Assembly: GCA_026706485.1 (NCBI GenBank)
Contig: JAPOYR010000004.1
Coordinates: 310,001 to 374,000, forward strand
Direction of reading: 5' to 3'
Origin: Chloroflexota bacterium
Lineage (GTDB): Bacteria > Chloroflexota > UBA11872
Length of the DNA: 64,000 bases
Positions within the stretch are counted from its first letter, which is position 1. Every line of letters starts with the position of its first letter. Below are positions 33,820 through 43,306 of this stretch, in pieces. A program made the position numbers and the translations under genes. The notes beneath the pieces were generated by a model. The model had not been told where the DNA came from. It saw only the letters and a list, made by a program, of their open reading frames with translations, and did not search any database.

Positions 33820-35507
33820 TGGATCCCGCGCGCACACACGTCTCGATCCAGAAGTCCGAGGTCGAAGGGTCGCGCGGACTAGTCGCCACCAAGCACCCCG
33901 AGGCCAGCGCAATAGCCCTGGACACGCTGCAGGCGGGGGGCAACGCGGTTGACGCGGCGGTGGCGGCGGCCTTCGCCGTCGGCGTGGCCGAGCCGTGGTC
34001 GAGCGGCATCGGCGGCGGTGGATATGCCGTCGTTGCCGGCCCAGCAGGCGCCGACGTGGTGGCCTTTCCCATGCAGTCGCCCGCCCTGGCCACGCCTGAC
34101 CGGTATCCGCTGGACGGCCGGGGCGCCCTGGGCGCCTTTCTCTGGCCGGGAGTGGTCGACGACGCGAACCTGATCGGCTGGTCGTCGATGTCGATTCCCG
34201 GCGCGGTCGCCGGGCTGGCACTGCTGCACGAGCGGCACGGCCGTCTGCCGTGGCGGGAGCTGGTCGAGCCGGCCGTCGCGCTGGCGCGCCGCGGCTCCCG
34301 GCTGACGTGGTTCGACCTGCTGCAAATGGGCCGGCACGCGGCTGCCGGGCAGCGCCGCGCGGAGCTGGGGCGCGTCTACTACGCCGACGGCGGCCCGCCC
34401 CGCGCCGACGTGGGCGAGGAGCCGGTGCTGGTGCAGCCCGACCTGGCCGACAGCTTGGACGCAGTGGCGCGCGATGGACCGGACGCCTTCTATCGCGGCG
34501 ATCTGGCCAAGGCCATCGTGGATGACTGCGTGGCCAACGGCGGCGCACTGCGCCGCGACGACCTGGCCCAGTACCGCGCCTGGGCGATGGAGCCGCTGGA
34601 AACGGCCTATCGCGATGCCACCGTCGTCACGCCCGGACCAGGCTGCGCGGGTCCGACAACCGTCGGCACGCTCAACGTCTTCGAGCAGGCGTACGACGGA
34701 GCCGGCACGCAGAAAGATCCGGACCGGCTGCATGCCTACATCTGGGCGTCGCGGCTGGCGCAGGGTGATCGGTTCCGGCACATGGGCGATCCGGACTTCG
34801 TCGACGCGCCCTGGGCCGAGTTGGTCGGCAAGGCGCACGCAGCGGCGCAGGCCGAGGCGATCGATCCGCAGCGCGCGCCCGTGTCGGCCGGTCCCGGCGA
34901 TCCCTGGGCGTACATGGCGGCCGACCGAGAGATGGAGCGCCTGAAGGGCGACTCGTCCACCACGCACCTGTGCACGGCGGACGGCGACGGCATGTTCGTG
35001 TCGCTGACCAACACGCTGGGCGGGGCCTGGGGGGCTGAGATCGTGCCGCGCGGCACCGGCATCTGCTGGAACGACGGCATGTGGTGGTTCGACCCGCGGC
35101 CGGGGCGCCCGAACAGCCTGCGGCCGCGCTCGTTCGGCCTCAGCAACATGACGCCCGCCATCGTCACGCGCGGTGGACGTCCGCTGCTCGCCGTCGGCGC
35201 GTCCGGCGGACGCCGCATCACGAACTGCGTCTCCCAGATCATTTCCCACGTCGTGGATCACCGGATGGGCGCGCAGGAGGCCATCGACGCGCCGCGCATC
35301 GACGCGAGTACGCCGTGGGTCACCGCCGACGCCCGCCTGGGCGACGCGGTGCACGAGGACCTGCGGGCGCGCGGCTGGGATGTGCAGGTGCCGCCCTATC
35401 CCGAGCAGTCGGCCTTCGCCAGCCCGGTGACGATCCTGGCCGGTCCGGACGGCTCGCTGCGGGGCGGGGTCGACATCTTCCACTCCGCCGAGGCGCGCGC
35501 GTGGTAA
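33819..35507 (+). CDS. ggt: Gamma-glutamyltransferase-family Ntn hydrolase
   Basis: A 562-aa Ntn hydrolase that cleaves gamma-glutamyl bonds after self-processing. The N-terminal ATKHPEASAIALDTLQAGGN and DAAVAAAFAVGVAEPWSSGI are the family elements. The processing site is SSTTHLCTADGDG, where the second Thr becomes the new N-terminus of the small subunit. LRPRSFGLSNMTPAIV and VGASGGRRI complete the active site. No signal peptide is seen, whereas many Ggt proteins are exported. Ggt relatives also include 7-ACA acylases, so the exact substrate is open. Confidence 0.9.
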   Translation: MDPARTHVSIQKSEVEGSRGLVATKHPEASAIALDTLQAGGNAVDAAVAAAFAVGVAEPWSSGIGGGGYAVVAGPAGADVVAFPMQSPALATPDRYPLDGRGALGAFLWPGVVDDANLIGWSSMSIPGAVAGLALLHERHGRLPWRELVEPAVALARRGSRLTWFDLLQMGRHAAAGQRRAELGRVYYADGGPPRADVGEEPVLVQPDLADSLDAVARDGPDAFYRGDLAKAIVDDCVANGGALRRDDLAQYRAWAMEPLETAYRDATVVTPGPGCAGPTTVGTLNVFEQAYDGAGTQKDPDRLHAYIWASRLAQGDRFRHMGDPDFVDAPWAELVGKAHAAAQAEAIDPQRAPVSAGPGDPWAYMAADREMERLKGDSSTTHLCTADGDGMFVSLTNTLGGAWGAEIVPRGTGICWNDGMWWFDPRPGRPNSLRPRSFGLSNMTPAIVTRGGRPLLAVGASGGRRITNCVSQIISHVVDHRMGAQEAIDAPRIDASTPWVTADARLGDAVHEDLRARGWDVQVPPYPEQSAFASPVTILAGPDGSLRGGVDIFHSAEARAW

Positions 35508-35749
35508 GCGGCGCTCCTGCGCCGGCGGTTGCGCAAGTCCTACAGCACGCAGCCGGGCAATTGGCCGTCGACGGCGGCGGGCTGCGCTATCGGGGCGCAA
35601 CGCCGGACGGCTACGTGCGGCTGCAACTCACCGGCGCCTGCGCCACATGCCCGCGCCGCATGATGACGCTGGACATCGCCATCGAGACGCCGCTGCGGGC
35701 CCTCGGTGCCGCGCGGGGCGTCGAGTTGCTGCCGTCGGCGTCGGCCTGA
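35501..35749 (+). CDS. NifU C-terminal-type Fe-S scaffold protein
   Basis: An 82-aa protein with the NifU C-terminal fold. The strand LRYRGATPDGYVRLQLTG leads to the cluster motif GACATCPRRMMTLDIAIETP, with the paired Cys (C-x2-C). It starts at a GTG at 35501, overlapping the ggt stop by 7 nt. It probably holds a transient [4Fe-4S] cluster for delivery to target proteins. Length and motif spacing fit NfuA/NifU-like single-domain proteins. Confidence 0.85.
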   Translation: MVSGAPAPAVAQVLQHAAGQLAVDGGGLRYRGATPDGYVRLQLTGACATCPRRMMTLDIAIETPLRALGAARGVELLPSASA

Positions 35750-35840
35750 CGGTTTGTCCGGTAACTTCCCAACCGGCGCGCCGCCGCGGACGTAGGGTCG
35801 GGAGAAGCCCACGGTCGTCGCCACGATTCGCGAGCGCCGC

Positions 35841-37310
35841 ATGAAGAGAACGCCCAGTCTTAGCCGTCGGGGACTGCTGACCGGCGCCGCAGCCGTTGCC
35901 CTCGGCAGCGGCGCGAGCGTGTTGCTGACTGCCTGCGGGGAATCGGCAGCAAGCGACGACACCCCCACGCCGTCCGCGAGCCCGGTAGCTCAAATTCCAG
36001 CGCCCACGACTGCCGCCGCAACGACGGAAGCCCAGTCACCCCCGCCTACGATCGCACCGCCGAGCACACCACCCCCGGCCACTCCCGCTCCGACCACCCA
36101 AGCGCCTGCTGCCACGGCAGCGCCCACCACAGCCGCGCCGGCGCCCACGGCGACGCCGGTTCAGGCGGCTGACATCGTCCTCGCCGATGGCGCCATCACC
36201 CTGCCGGGGAGCGTCGTCGCTCGACGCGAGCCGCGCCTGATCGCGCCAGAGTCGCATGACCGGGGACAGATCGAGATCTGGCGGTCGGGCGGATGGCAGA
36301 CCAACTTCGACCTCAGCGTGGTGTCCTACGGGGACATCCTTTCCGGCGGCGTGCCGCGCGACGGCATTCCGCCCATCGACAGCCCCACGTTCGTCGGCAC
36401 CGCCGAGGCCGATGCCTGGCTCGACGACCGCGAGCCGGTGGTGGTCTTCGGCGCCAACGGCGAGATTCGCGCCTATCCGCTCCAGATCCTGACCTGGCAC
36501 GAGATCGTGAACGACGTGGTCGGCGGACGACCCGTCGCCGTGACCTTCTGCCCGCTGTGCAACTCGGCGTTGGTATTCGACCGCGAGGTGCTCGGGGCCA
36601 CCATGCGCTTCGGCGTGTCGGGCAACCTGCGCAACAGTGACCTCATCATGTGGGACGACGTCACCGAGACCTGGTGGCAGCAGCTCACCGGCGAGGGCAT
36701 CGTGGGTGACTTGGCCGGGTACTTTCTCGACCCCCTGCCCGCGCAGCTCATTGGATACGGGGAATTCAAGGCGTCGTTCCCCAATGGGGTGGTTCTCGGA
36801 CGCGACACCGGCTTTCGCCGCGACTACGGCCGCAATCCCTACCCCGGCTACGACGCGGCCCGAGGCAGCCCGTTTCTGTTCCGTGGAGACCTGGACGACC
36901 GCTTGCGGTCGGGGGAGCGGGTGGTGGCCATTGAGCTCGGCGGTGAGGCCGTGGCCTACGCCTTCACCCATTTGCAGGACGTGAAGGTGGTCAACGACGT
37001 GGTCGGCAGCGTGCCGGTGGTCGTCCTCTGGTCACCGGACACGGCCAGCGCGCTCGACGCCCGCTCAATCGCCGACGCCAAGGCCGTGGGTTCTGGGGTG
37101 GCGTTTGGGCGCGAGGTCGCCGGCCGCACGTTGACGTTCGAGCCTGCGAACGGGGCCTTCACTGACCGCGAGACCGGCTCGACGTGGTCAATCTCCGGCG
37201 AGGCCGTGGCGGGAGCGCTGGAGGGCATCCAACTACCGCCGGTAGTTCACGCCAACCACTTCTGGTTCGCCTGGGCCGCGTTCTACCCCGAAACGCGCCT
37301 CGTCAAGTAG
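35841..37310 (+). CDS. Tat-type lipoprotein with DUF3179 domain
   Basis: A 489-aa exported protein. The signal has a twin-arginine motif (SLSRRGLLTG), a hydrophobic stretch and a lipobox LLTAC, so it should be lipid-anchored outside the cytoplasmic membrane. A Pro/Thr/Ala-rich spacer (about residues 45-110) follows. The DUF3179 domain includes PVVVFGANGEIRAYPLQIL, TWHEIVNDVVGGRPVAVTF and CPLCNSALVFDRE, the C-x2-C signature. The function of DUF3179 is unknown. It lies upstream of the heme A genes. Confidence 0.88.
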   Translation: MKRTPSLSRRGLLTGAAAVALGSGASVLLTACGESAASDDTPTPSASPVAQIPAPTTAAATTEAQSPPPTIAPPSTPPPATPAPTTQAPAATAAPTTAAPAPTATPVQAADIVLADGAITLPGSVVARREPRLIAPESHDRGQIEIWRSGGWQTNFDLSVVSYGDILSGGVPRDGIPPIDSPTFVGTAEADAWLDDREPVVVFGANGEIRAYPLQILTWHEIVNDVVGGRPVAVTFCPLCNSALVFDREVLGATMRFGVSGNLRNSDLIMWDDVTETWWQQLTGEGIVGDLAGYFLDPLPAQLIGYGEFKASFPNGVVLGRDTGFRRDYGRNPYPGYDAARGSPFLFRGDLDDRLRSGERVVAIELGGEAVAYAFTHLQDVKVVNDVVGSVPVVVLWSPDTASALDARSIADAKAVGSGVAFGREVAGRTLTFEPANGAFTDRETGSTWSISGEAVAGALEGIQLPPVVHANHFWFAWAAFYPETRLVK

Positions 37311-37439
37311 AAGGCGCGCCCTGGCGGTGAACGGTTGTGACCCGAACCTCGACCTACTGCGCTCCCGCTTGTACCGTGCGCCGCGGCTTATACGGTTGTC
37401 GGCCGCCACGACCGGCGCCGGCTCGTTACCCTTGCCCTG

Positions 37440-37640
37440 ATGCACACCCTTGGCTTTTGGCTCGTCGTCGGAATCCTCGCCGTCGTCGAGGCCGCCGTTA
37501 TCGTCACCGCGCTGCGCATGCGCGTGCGATCCACCGCGCCCCGCAGCGTCGTCGGCGGCCGCCCCGCCGAGATCTCGTGGACGCTGCTTCCGGCACTGCT
37601 GCTCGCGGTGCTGGTCCTGGTGTCGTACCAAGCCGGATAG
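37440..37640 (+). CDS. Small two-helix membrane protein resembling CoxB transmembrane region
   Basis: A 66-aa protein with two hydrophobic helices: GFWLVVGILAVVEAAVIVTA at the N-terminus and LLPALLLAVLVLVSY at the C-terminus. The second half (VGGRPAEISWTLLPALLLAV) looks like the second membrane helix of cytochrome oxidase subunit II, where '(E)..WT..P...L..~' is typical. It has no CuA domain. Its place directly before ctaA and ctaB suggests a role in the terminal oxidase, as a small subunit or assembly factor. That is inference. Confidence 0.7.
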   Translation: MHTLGFWLVVGILAVVEAAVIVTALRMRVRSTAPRSVVGGRPAEISWTLLPALLLAVLVLVSYQAG

Positions 37641-37653
37641 AAGCACAGGCCCC

Positions 37654-38541
37654 ATGAACGCCTCGGACAATCCACTCGCTGTTCACGTGCGCCGTGCCGG
37701 GCAGTGGGCCATGGGCGCCGCGGTGCTCACCATCGGACTCATCACCTATGGCGCCTGGGTGCGCGTGTCCGGGGCCGGCCTGGGATGTCCCGACTGGCCG
37801 CTGTGCGAGGGCGTGATCCTTCCGGAGCTCGAGGGCGCCACCGCCATCGAGTTCGGTCACCGCGTCTACGCCGGCGTGACCATGATCGCCACCGCGCTCG
37901 CCGCTTGGTACGGGTTCCGCGGCCGGGCCATCGACCCCCGAACCAACCGCCTGTTCCTGTGGGCGCTGGCGGCCATCGTCGCCCAGGCCGGTCTGGGGGG
38001 CGCCACCGTGCTCACCGAGCTGCACGGCATGGTGCGCCTGGCCCATCTCACCTTTTCCCTGCTCACCCTGGCCCTGCTGACCATCGGCGCGTTGCAAGCG
38101 CTGGGTTGGACCCGCGCGGCGCTGCCCGGCGTGCGGCGCACGCGGGCGCTGCTGGTCGCGACGGCCTTCGTGGTGCTCGTGGGAGGCTCCATCGTGGGCA
38201 CCAACTCCAGCGCCGGCTGCCCCACCCTGCCCCTCTGCGACGGGAGCGTAGGTGCCGAGAATCTGACCCTGCATATGCTGCATCGGGCCGCGGCCTCGGC
38301 GCTCCTGCTCACGTTTTTCTTTACCGCCTGGCAGGTCTGGCGGCGCGGGGGACTCGGTCTTCCCTTCACCTTGAGCCTGGCCGCGGGCCTCGTCTCTTCC
38401 GCGCAATTCGCCGTCGGCGTCACGTCCATCGCCATCGGCCTCTATCCCGAGCTGCGCGTGCTCCATCTGGCGTTCGCCACCCTGCTCTGGTGGGTCGTGG
38501 TCATTCATTTCGGTCTGGCGCTCCACCCGCGGCGCCGCTGA
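37654..38541 (+). CDS. ctaA: Heme A synthase (COX15/CtaA family)
   Basis: A 295-aa membrane enzyme that oxidises the heme O methyl group to make heme A for aa3-type oxidase. Two related halves are seen. The first contains TYGAWVRVSGAGLGCPDWPL with a Cys pair and the His region EFGHRVYAGV. The second has GTNSSAGCPTLPLCDG and HMLHRAAASALL. About eight helices are expected. The ATG at 37654 gives a normal N-terminus. The stop overlaps the ctaB start (TGATG). Confidence 0.92.
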   Translation: MNASDNPLAVHVRRAGQWAMGAAVLTIGLITYGAWVRVSGAGLGCPDWPLCEGVILPELEGATAIEFGHRVYAGVTMIATALAAWYGFRGRAIDPRTNRLFLWALAAIVAQAGLGGATVLTELHGMVRLAHLTFSLLTLALLTIGALQALGWTRAALPGVRRTRALLVATAFVVLVGGSIVGTNSSAGCPTLPLCDGSVGAENLTLHMLHRAAASALLLTFFFTAWQVWRRGGLGLPFTLSLAAGLVSSAQFAVGVTSIAIGLYPELRVLHLAFATLLWWVVVIHFGLALHPRRR

Positions 38542-39413
38542 TGCCCAACCTGGCGCGCCACTTCATCTCACTCGCAAAGCCCCGCATCGTCCTGCTGCTC
38601 GTCTTCACGGCCGCCGCCGGGATGTGGAAAGCCGCCGCCGGCAGCCCCGAACCTGCGGTATTGCTGGCCGTCGTGCTCGCCGGCGCACTGGCCGCCGCCG
38701 GGGCCAACATCATCAATCAGGGGTTGGAGCCCGACATCGACGCCCGGATGCGCCGCACCCGCGAACGCGCCGTGGCGTCGCGACGGGTCGGCCCGACCGC
38801 GGCCGTCATTGCCGGCGTGGCGCTAGTGGCGATCGCCGTCGTCGCCCTTGCGGTCACCACCAACCTCCTGGCCGCGCTGCTCACGCTCGCCGCGGCCGCC
38901 GTCTACGTCTTCGTGTACACCATCGGGCTCAAGCGCCGCTCATGGAACAACATCGTGATCGGCGGCGCCGCCGGCGCGTTCCCGCCGCTCATCGGCGCGG
39001 CTGCCGTGACAGGCCACGTCGACGCTGTCGGTCTTTACATGTTCGCGTTCGTGTTTTTCTGGACGCCGCCACACTTCTGGACGCTGTCGCTGGTTCTGCG
39101 CGACGACTACACCGCGGCCAGGATTCCGATGCTGGGGGCCATCGCCAGTCCTCGCGATACCGCCGTGCAGATCATGCTGTACATCCTGCTGCTGACGGCC
39201 CTGGCGTGGCTGCCGCTGGCCGCCGGCTACGGCGGGCTGGCGTTCGCCCTGGCGGCGACGCTGCTCGGCGCCTACTGGATGTATGCCTCCTGGCCCCTGC
39301 GCAACGGCGCCGGCTCCAAGCAGGCGTTGAGCGCCTACAAGTTCTCGCTGGTCTACCTCGCGCTGGTATTCCTGGTGCTGGCCGTCGAACCGATGCTGCC
39401 CTGGTATGCCTAG
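38541..39413 (+). CDS. ctaB: Protoheme IX farnesyltransferase (heme O synthase)
   Basis: A 290-aa UbiA-family membrane prenyltransferase adding farnesyl to heme B. The first Asp-rich motif is NIINQGLEPDIDARMRRTRE, and the second region is YTIGLKRRSWNNIVIGGAAG with AFPPLIG. VFFWTPPHFWTLSL is a typical CtaB segment. About nine helices are expected. It follows ctaA directly, so the pair makes heme A from heme B. The oxidase subunits themselves are not in the window. Confidence 0.95.
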   Translation: MPNLARHFISLAKPRIVLLLVFTAAAGMWKAAAGSPEPAVLLAVVLAGALAAAGANIINQGLEPDIDARMRRTRERAVASRRVGPTAAVIAGVALVAIAVVALAVTTNLLAALLTLAAAAVYVFVYTIGLKRRSWNNIVIGGAAGAFPPLIGAAAVTGHVDAVGLYMFAFVFFWTPPHFWTLSLVLRDDYTAARIPMLGAIASPRDTAVQIMLYILLLTALAWLPLAAGYGGLAFALAATLLGAYWMYASWPLRNGAGSKQALSAYKFSLVYLALVFLVLAVEPMLPWYA

Positions 39414-39476
39414 GCCGGGATCGGCATCGATCGAACAGGCGGTCGTCCCTGTCCAAAGATTCGGCGGAACGCCGGG

Positions 39477-40688
39477 TCACCCCCGCGATCTCGTCGCATA
39501 CCTGAGCGTTGCCACGATGGGCAGCGCGGCAAGGACGACCACGGCCGCCGCGAAGAACGGCAGGCCGGCCATGTCCTCGAACTGCCCGGCCAGTCGCCCG
39601 CTGCCGGCCGCACCGGCGGCGACGCCCAGCGAATACACCGCATAGAAGACCCCGAATACTCTCCCGCGGCGCCTGGGGCCGGTGGCTTCCGTGACCAACG
39701 CCGCCGCCGCCGGAAATACGAGCCCGTACCCGAGGCCGAAAACGGCCATTCCGATGGCAATTCCGGCATAGCCGGCGGACGTTCCGACCACGGCCAGCCC
39801 GGCGGCCACGCCAAAGAGCCCGACGATCAGAGGAATGAATCGTCCAATGCGATCGCTCGCGCCTCCAATGGGACTGGCCATCACCAGCATCGACACCAGC
39901 GCGTAGATCGCGAAGCTGACGCCGGATCGTGCGGCGGTCTCTCCTTGGTCTTCCAGCACGAGGGGCAGGTGCGTCACCAGGACGCCGACGCCAACGGTGA
40001 TGGCGAATTGCGCGGCATAGGCCGACCACAGCAATCGGCTGCGCCACAGGGCGGGAAGCGGCTCGGCGTCGCTTGCGAGGGTGCGCGAATCCGACGGGCG
40101 CCATGCCCTTCGCGACGTCGTCGCAAAGATGATGAGCGTAGCCATCACGAAGGCGCCGTCGGCCAGGAAGACGGCGTTCGCGCCCCACGCGTCGCGAAGC
40201 AGCCCGGCGGCCGGCGGTCCGATCATCGCCGGGATTGCGATCAGGGCGCCCGCAAGCGCCATCGCCCGCGCTCGCCGCTCGGTCACGGCGCGGTCGCCCA
40301 GGATGGCAAAAGCCCCGGGCGTCAGCGCGGCCGCCCCGAGGCCGTGGACCGCTCGCGCGGCCAAGAGCTGCTCCGGCGAGCGGACAATCGCGTAGCTCAG
40401 GACGGCCAGCGCCGTGATTCCCAGGCCGAGAAGCACTGGAAGCCGGCGCCCCCACCGGTCGAGGACGAACCCGGCCGCTAGGTTGCCGAAAAGATTCGTG
40501 ACCGAGTAGGCCGCGACGATCACGCCGACCAACGTGGCCGACGCGCCGAGGTCCCGAGCGTGCGGCGCCATGATCGGGAACTGCATGAAGAGATCGAAGA
40601 ACGCCGCCAGCACCACCATCCGCGCGGCCCAAGTGGCGTAGCGCGTGACGCCTTCGGAGTGGTTATTCGCGGAGTTCGCTGGTGCCAC
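39477..40688 (-). CDS. Major facilitator superfamily transporter
   Basis: About 403 aa, 12 helices. The MFS motif A between helices 2 and 3 reads GFVLDRWGRRLPVLLG, and its repeat in the second half reads GGASDRIGRFIPLIVG. The family's efflux-type segments (AARAVHGLGAAALTPGAFAI) resemble drug-efflux permeases. The start is uncertain: GTG 40688 gives MAPANSANN, ATG 40619 starts just inside helix 1, and the open frame extends to 40967. The substrate is unknown. Confidence 0.88.
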   Translation of the reverse strand: MAPANSANNHSEGVTRYATWAARMVVLAAFFDLFMQFPIMAPHARDLGASATLVGVIVAAYSVTNLFGNLAAGFVLDRWGRRLPVLLGLGITALAVLSYAIVRSPEQLLAARAVHGLGAAALTPGAFAILGDRAVTERRARAMALAGALIAIPAMIGPPAAGLLRDAWGANAVFLADGAFVMATLIIFATTSRRAWRPSDSRTLASDAEPLPALWRSRLLWSAYAAQFAITVGVGVLVTHLPLVLEDQGETAARSGVSFAIYALVSMLVMASPIGGASDRIGRFIPLIVGLFGVAAGLAVVGTSAGYAGIAIGMAVFGLGYGLVFPAAAALVTEATGPRRRGRVFGVFYAVYSLGVAAGAAGSGRLAGQFEDMAGLPFFAAAVVVLAALPIVATLRYATRSRG

Positions 40689-40890
40689 GGAGCGGATTTT
40701 CCGAAATCCTTCGACTAGGCCGCGAGTATGGCGAACTCGAGCTTCCGTGCCGGCGCCTCCGGAATCACACGACCAGTGATCCCCCGCCAAACCCGCCTGC
40801 TGGGTTCGATGGCACGTCTCCGCTTGCTTCAGCCGCGCGGTTGCGCTGCTAGCCTCTAGTCTAGGTCGAGACTCGGATCCCATCGCCCTC

Positions 40891-42747
40891 ATGGATTTCG
40901 CGCACGGGCGGTCGTCGGGACGGGCTTCCTTCAGCCCGCGCGAGTTCGCGCGCGCCCTCGGCGCCACCTTCGCCTATACGCCGCGCGTGATGGCCATGGT
41001 GTGGCAAACCAGTCCGGGGCTCACCGCGGGCGTAGCCGCCGTCACGGCGGTTCGCGCCCTCATTCCGGCGGCCACGATTTGGCTCACGAAGCTGGTGATC
41101 GACGCGGTCGTCGAGGCCATCGCCGTCGGCGGGTCGGGCGAATCGGTCAACCGCGTAGTCCTGCTGGTGGTAGTGCAGCTGGCCCTGGCGCTGGTCGGCA
41201 CGGCGCTCGATCACGGTGGCAACGCGCTGCAAGCGATGCTGGGCGACCGCTTCTCGAACCGGATCAACATCATGATCCTGGAAAAGGCCGAGACGCTGGA
41301 CCTGGCCTACTTCGAAGACTCGACGTTCTACGACATGCTGGAGCGCGCCCGCCGCGAGGCCAACATGCGCCCGACCGGGCTCGTCACCAACGTCTTTTCG
41401 CTGGCCGGCAGCTTCATTCAGCTTGTCTCGGTGGCGGCGCTGCTGGCGGCGCTCGCGTGGTGGATTCTGCTGGTGGTTGCGGTCACGTCCATCCCCTACC
41501 TCGGCGCCGACATGTGGTTCGCCCGCGCGCGCTACCGGATGAACTGGCGGCGCGCGCCCGACGCCCGCCGGCTCTGGTATCTGGGCTACGTGATGACGTC
41601 GGACGAGACGGTCAAGGAGGTGCGGCTGTTCGACCTGGGCGGCCATCTGCTGGACCAATACCGCCGCACCTTTGCCCGGTTCTACCGCGAGAATCGCAAG
41701 CTCACGCTGTCGCGCGAGAGCATCACCTTCGCACTGGGCATCGTGTCCGCGGGCACGGCGTCCGGGCTGTACATCTTCGTGGCGCTGGCCACCATCGCGG
41801 GGCGGCTGACGCTGGGCGACCTCACGCTCTATCACCAGGCGCTGGTGCAGACCCAGGAGCGGCTGCGGCGAATCTTCTCCGGCGTGAACTCGATGTATGA
41901 GGCCAACCTGTTTTTGACCAACCTGTTCGACTTTCTCGCCTTCGAGCCGACCATTCGCCCCGATCCGGGGCAACGACCGGTGCCGCGACCGATCCGCCAA
42001 GGGATGGCGTTTCACGACGTCCACTTCAGCTATCCCGGCGTGCGCGAGCCGGTGTTGCGCGGCATCGACCTCACCATCGACCGCGGCGAGACCATCGCGC
42101 TGGTCGGTGCCAACGGCGCGGGCAAGACCACCATCGTCAAGCTGCTCACCCGCCTCTACGATCCCTCGCGCGGACGGGTCACTTTGGACGGCGTGGACCT
42201 GCGCGAATACGACGTCGCCAGCGTGCGCAGCCAGATCGGGGTGACGTTTCAGGACTTCGTGCAGTTTCACGCCACGGCCAACGACAACATCGGCTACGGC
42301 AACCTGCCGCTCAAGGACGTGCGTTCCCTGGTGGAATCTGCGGCGCAACGCAGCGGCGCGGCCGAGACCATCGACGGGCTGCCCGACACCTACGACACCA
42401 CGCTGGGGCGCTGGTGGGGCGACGGCACCGAGCTTTCCGGCGGCGAGTGGCAGAAGATCGCGCTGGCCCGCGGCTACATGCGCGACGCCCAGCTGCTCAT
42501 CCTCGATGAGCCCACCGCGTCGCTCGACGCGCGCACCGAGTACGAAGTCTTCCAGCGATTCAGGGAGCTGACCTCCGACCACATGGCGGTGCTGATCTCG
42601 CACCGCTTCTCCACCGTGCGGATGGCCGACCGCATCTACGTGATCGAGGACGGGCGGGTGTCCGAGCACGGCACGCACGAGGAGCTGCTGGCCCGCGACG
42701 GAACCTACGCCACCTGGTTCGGCATGCAGGCGTCGGCCTATCGGTAG
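40891..42747 (+). CDS. ABC exporter (membrane-ATPase fusion)
   Basis: A 618-aa half-transporter probably working as a homodimer. The membrane domain spans about residues 40-340. The ATPase has Walker A VGANGAGKTTI, signature ELSGGEWQKIALARGYM, Walker B LLILDEPTASLD and the H-loop VLISHRFST. It differs from the heterodimeric pair at 13037-16599 in its Walker A (GANGAGKT) and its E-W-Q-K signature tail, typical of a separate exporter subfamily. No accessory gene is adjacent. Substrate unknown. Confidence 0.92.
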   Translation: MDFAHGRSSGRASFSPREFARALGATFAYTPRVMAMVWQTSPGLTAGVAAVTAVRALIPAATIWLTKLVIDAVVEAIAVGGSGESVNRVVLLVVVQLALALVGTALDHGGNALQAMLGDRFSNRINIMILEKAETLDLAYFEDSTFYDMLERARREANMRPTGLVTNVFSLAGSFIQLVSVAALLAALAWWILLVVAVTSIPYLGADMWFARARYRMNWRRAPDARRLWYLGYVMTSDETVKEVRLFDLGGHLLDQYRRTFARFYRENRKLTLSRESITFALGIVSAGTASGLYIFVALATIAGRLTLGDLTLYHQALVQTQERLRRIFSGVNSMYEANLFLTNLFDFLAFEPTIRPDPGQRPVPRPIRQGMAFHDVHFSYPGVREPVLRGIDLTIDRGETIALVGANGAGKTTIVKLLTRLYDPSRGRVTLDGVDLREYDVASVRSQIGVTFQDFVQFHATANDNIGYGNLPLKDVRSLVESAAQRSGAAETIDGLPDTYDTTLGRWWGDGTELSGGEWQKIALARGYMRDAQLLILDEPTASLDARTEYEVFQRFRELTSDHMAVLISHRFSTVRMADRIYVIEDGRVSEHGTHEELLARDGTYATWFGMQASAYR

Positions 42748-42875
42748 CGGACCCGCTTCCCAGCGGCTGCAATTGCTGCGAAAATGACCAAAATGCGGCG
42801 GGGACTCAGCGATGCGCGGGTCGCCGGACGCGGCGGAGGGATCGAGTTGACGAGTAACCGGCTTGCGGCAGCCAA

Positions 42876-43202
42876 ATGACGCCGGAGCTGATCGGCATTC
42901 TGAGCGTGGGCGCTGCCCTGGCGACCCTCAACCTCGCCGTCGCCGCCTGGCTGCGCGCCGACATCAGAGATGTGCGCACCGAAGTCCACGCCGTACGGAC
43001 CGAGTTGAAGACTGATATCCACACCGTGCGGACTGAGTTGGGGGCCGAGATTCGTGAATTGCGGACGGACGTGCACGGACTGGACCAACGGACGTCGCGC
43101 ATCGAAGGCGTGATCGAAGGACTGTTCGTCGGCATGAACGGGCGCGGGCGCGCGACACCGCGAAGTGCAGGACAGGAACGCGGCGAGGAAGAAGCGTCCT
43201 GA
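42876..43202 (+). CDS. Membrane-anchored short coiled-coil protein
   Basis: A 108-aa protein: an N-terminal membrane helix (LIGILSVGAALATLNLAVAA), then a repetitive coiled coil in which 'R(T)E(V/L)...(V/I)RTEL..(D/E)I' recurs (DIRDVRTEVHAVRTELKTDI, HTVRTELGAEIRELRTDV). A Gly/Arg-rich tail follows. Such small anchored coiled-coil proteins are frequent next to unrelated genes and have no assigned function. The ATG and composition look genuine. Confidence 0.65.
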   Translation: MTPELIGILSVGAALATLNLAVAAWLRADIRDVRTEVHAVRTELKTDIHTVRTELGAEIRELRTDVHGLDQRTSRIEGVIEGLFVGMNGRGRATPRSAGQERGEEEAS

Positions 43203-43306
43203 CGGTGGTCGACGCGCGCTCCTTCGTCTGAGGAAAAGAGCCCCGTTTTGTGGGCGACGGCGGCGGCCCGTACGATCGCGGCAGCTACTGCCGCGGGAGA
43301 TGTGTC

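Noticed and set aside
31519-34548. A ~1000-codon open frame opposite recA and ggt.
   Set aside because: It is a GC-rich antisense shadow. The plus-strand genes have clear family motifs, and the antisense product is Arg/His/Gly-rich without structure.
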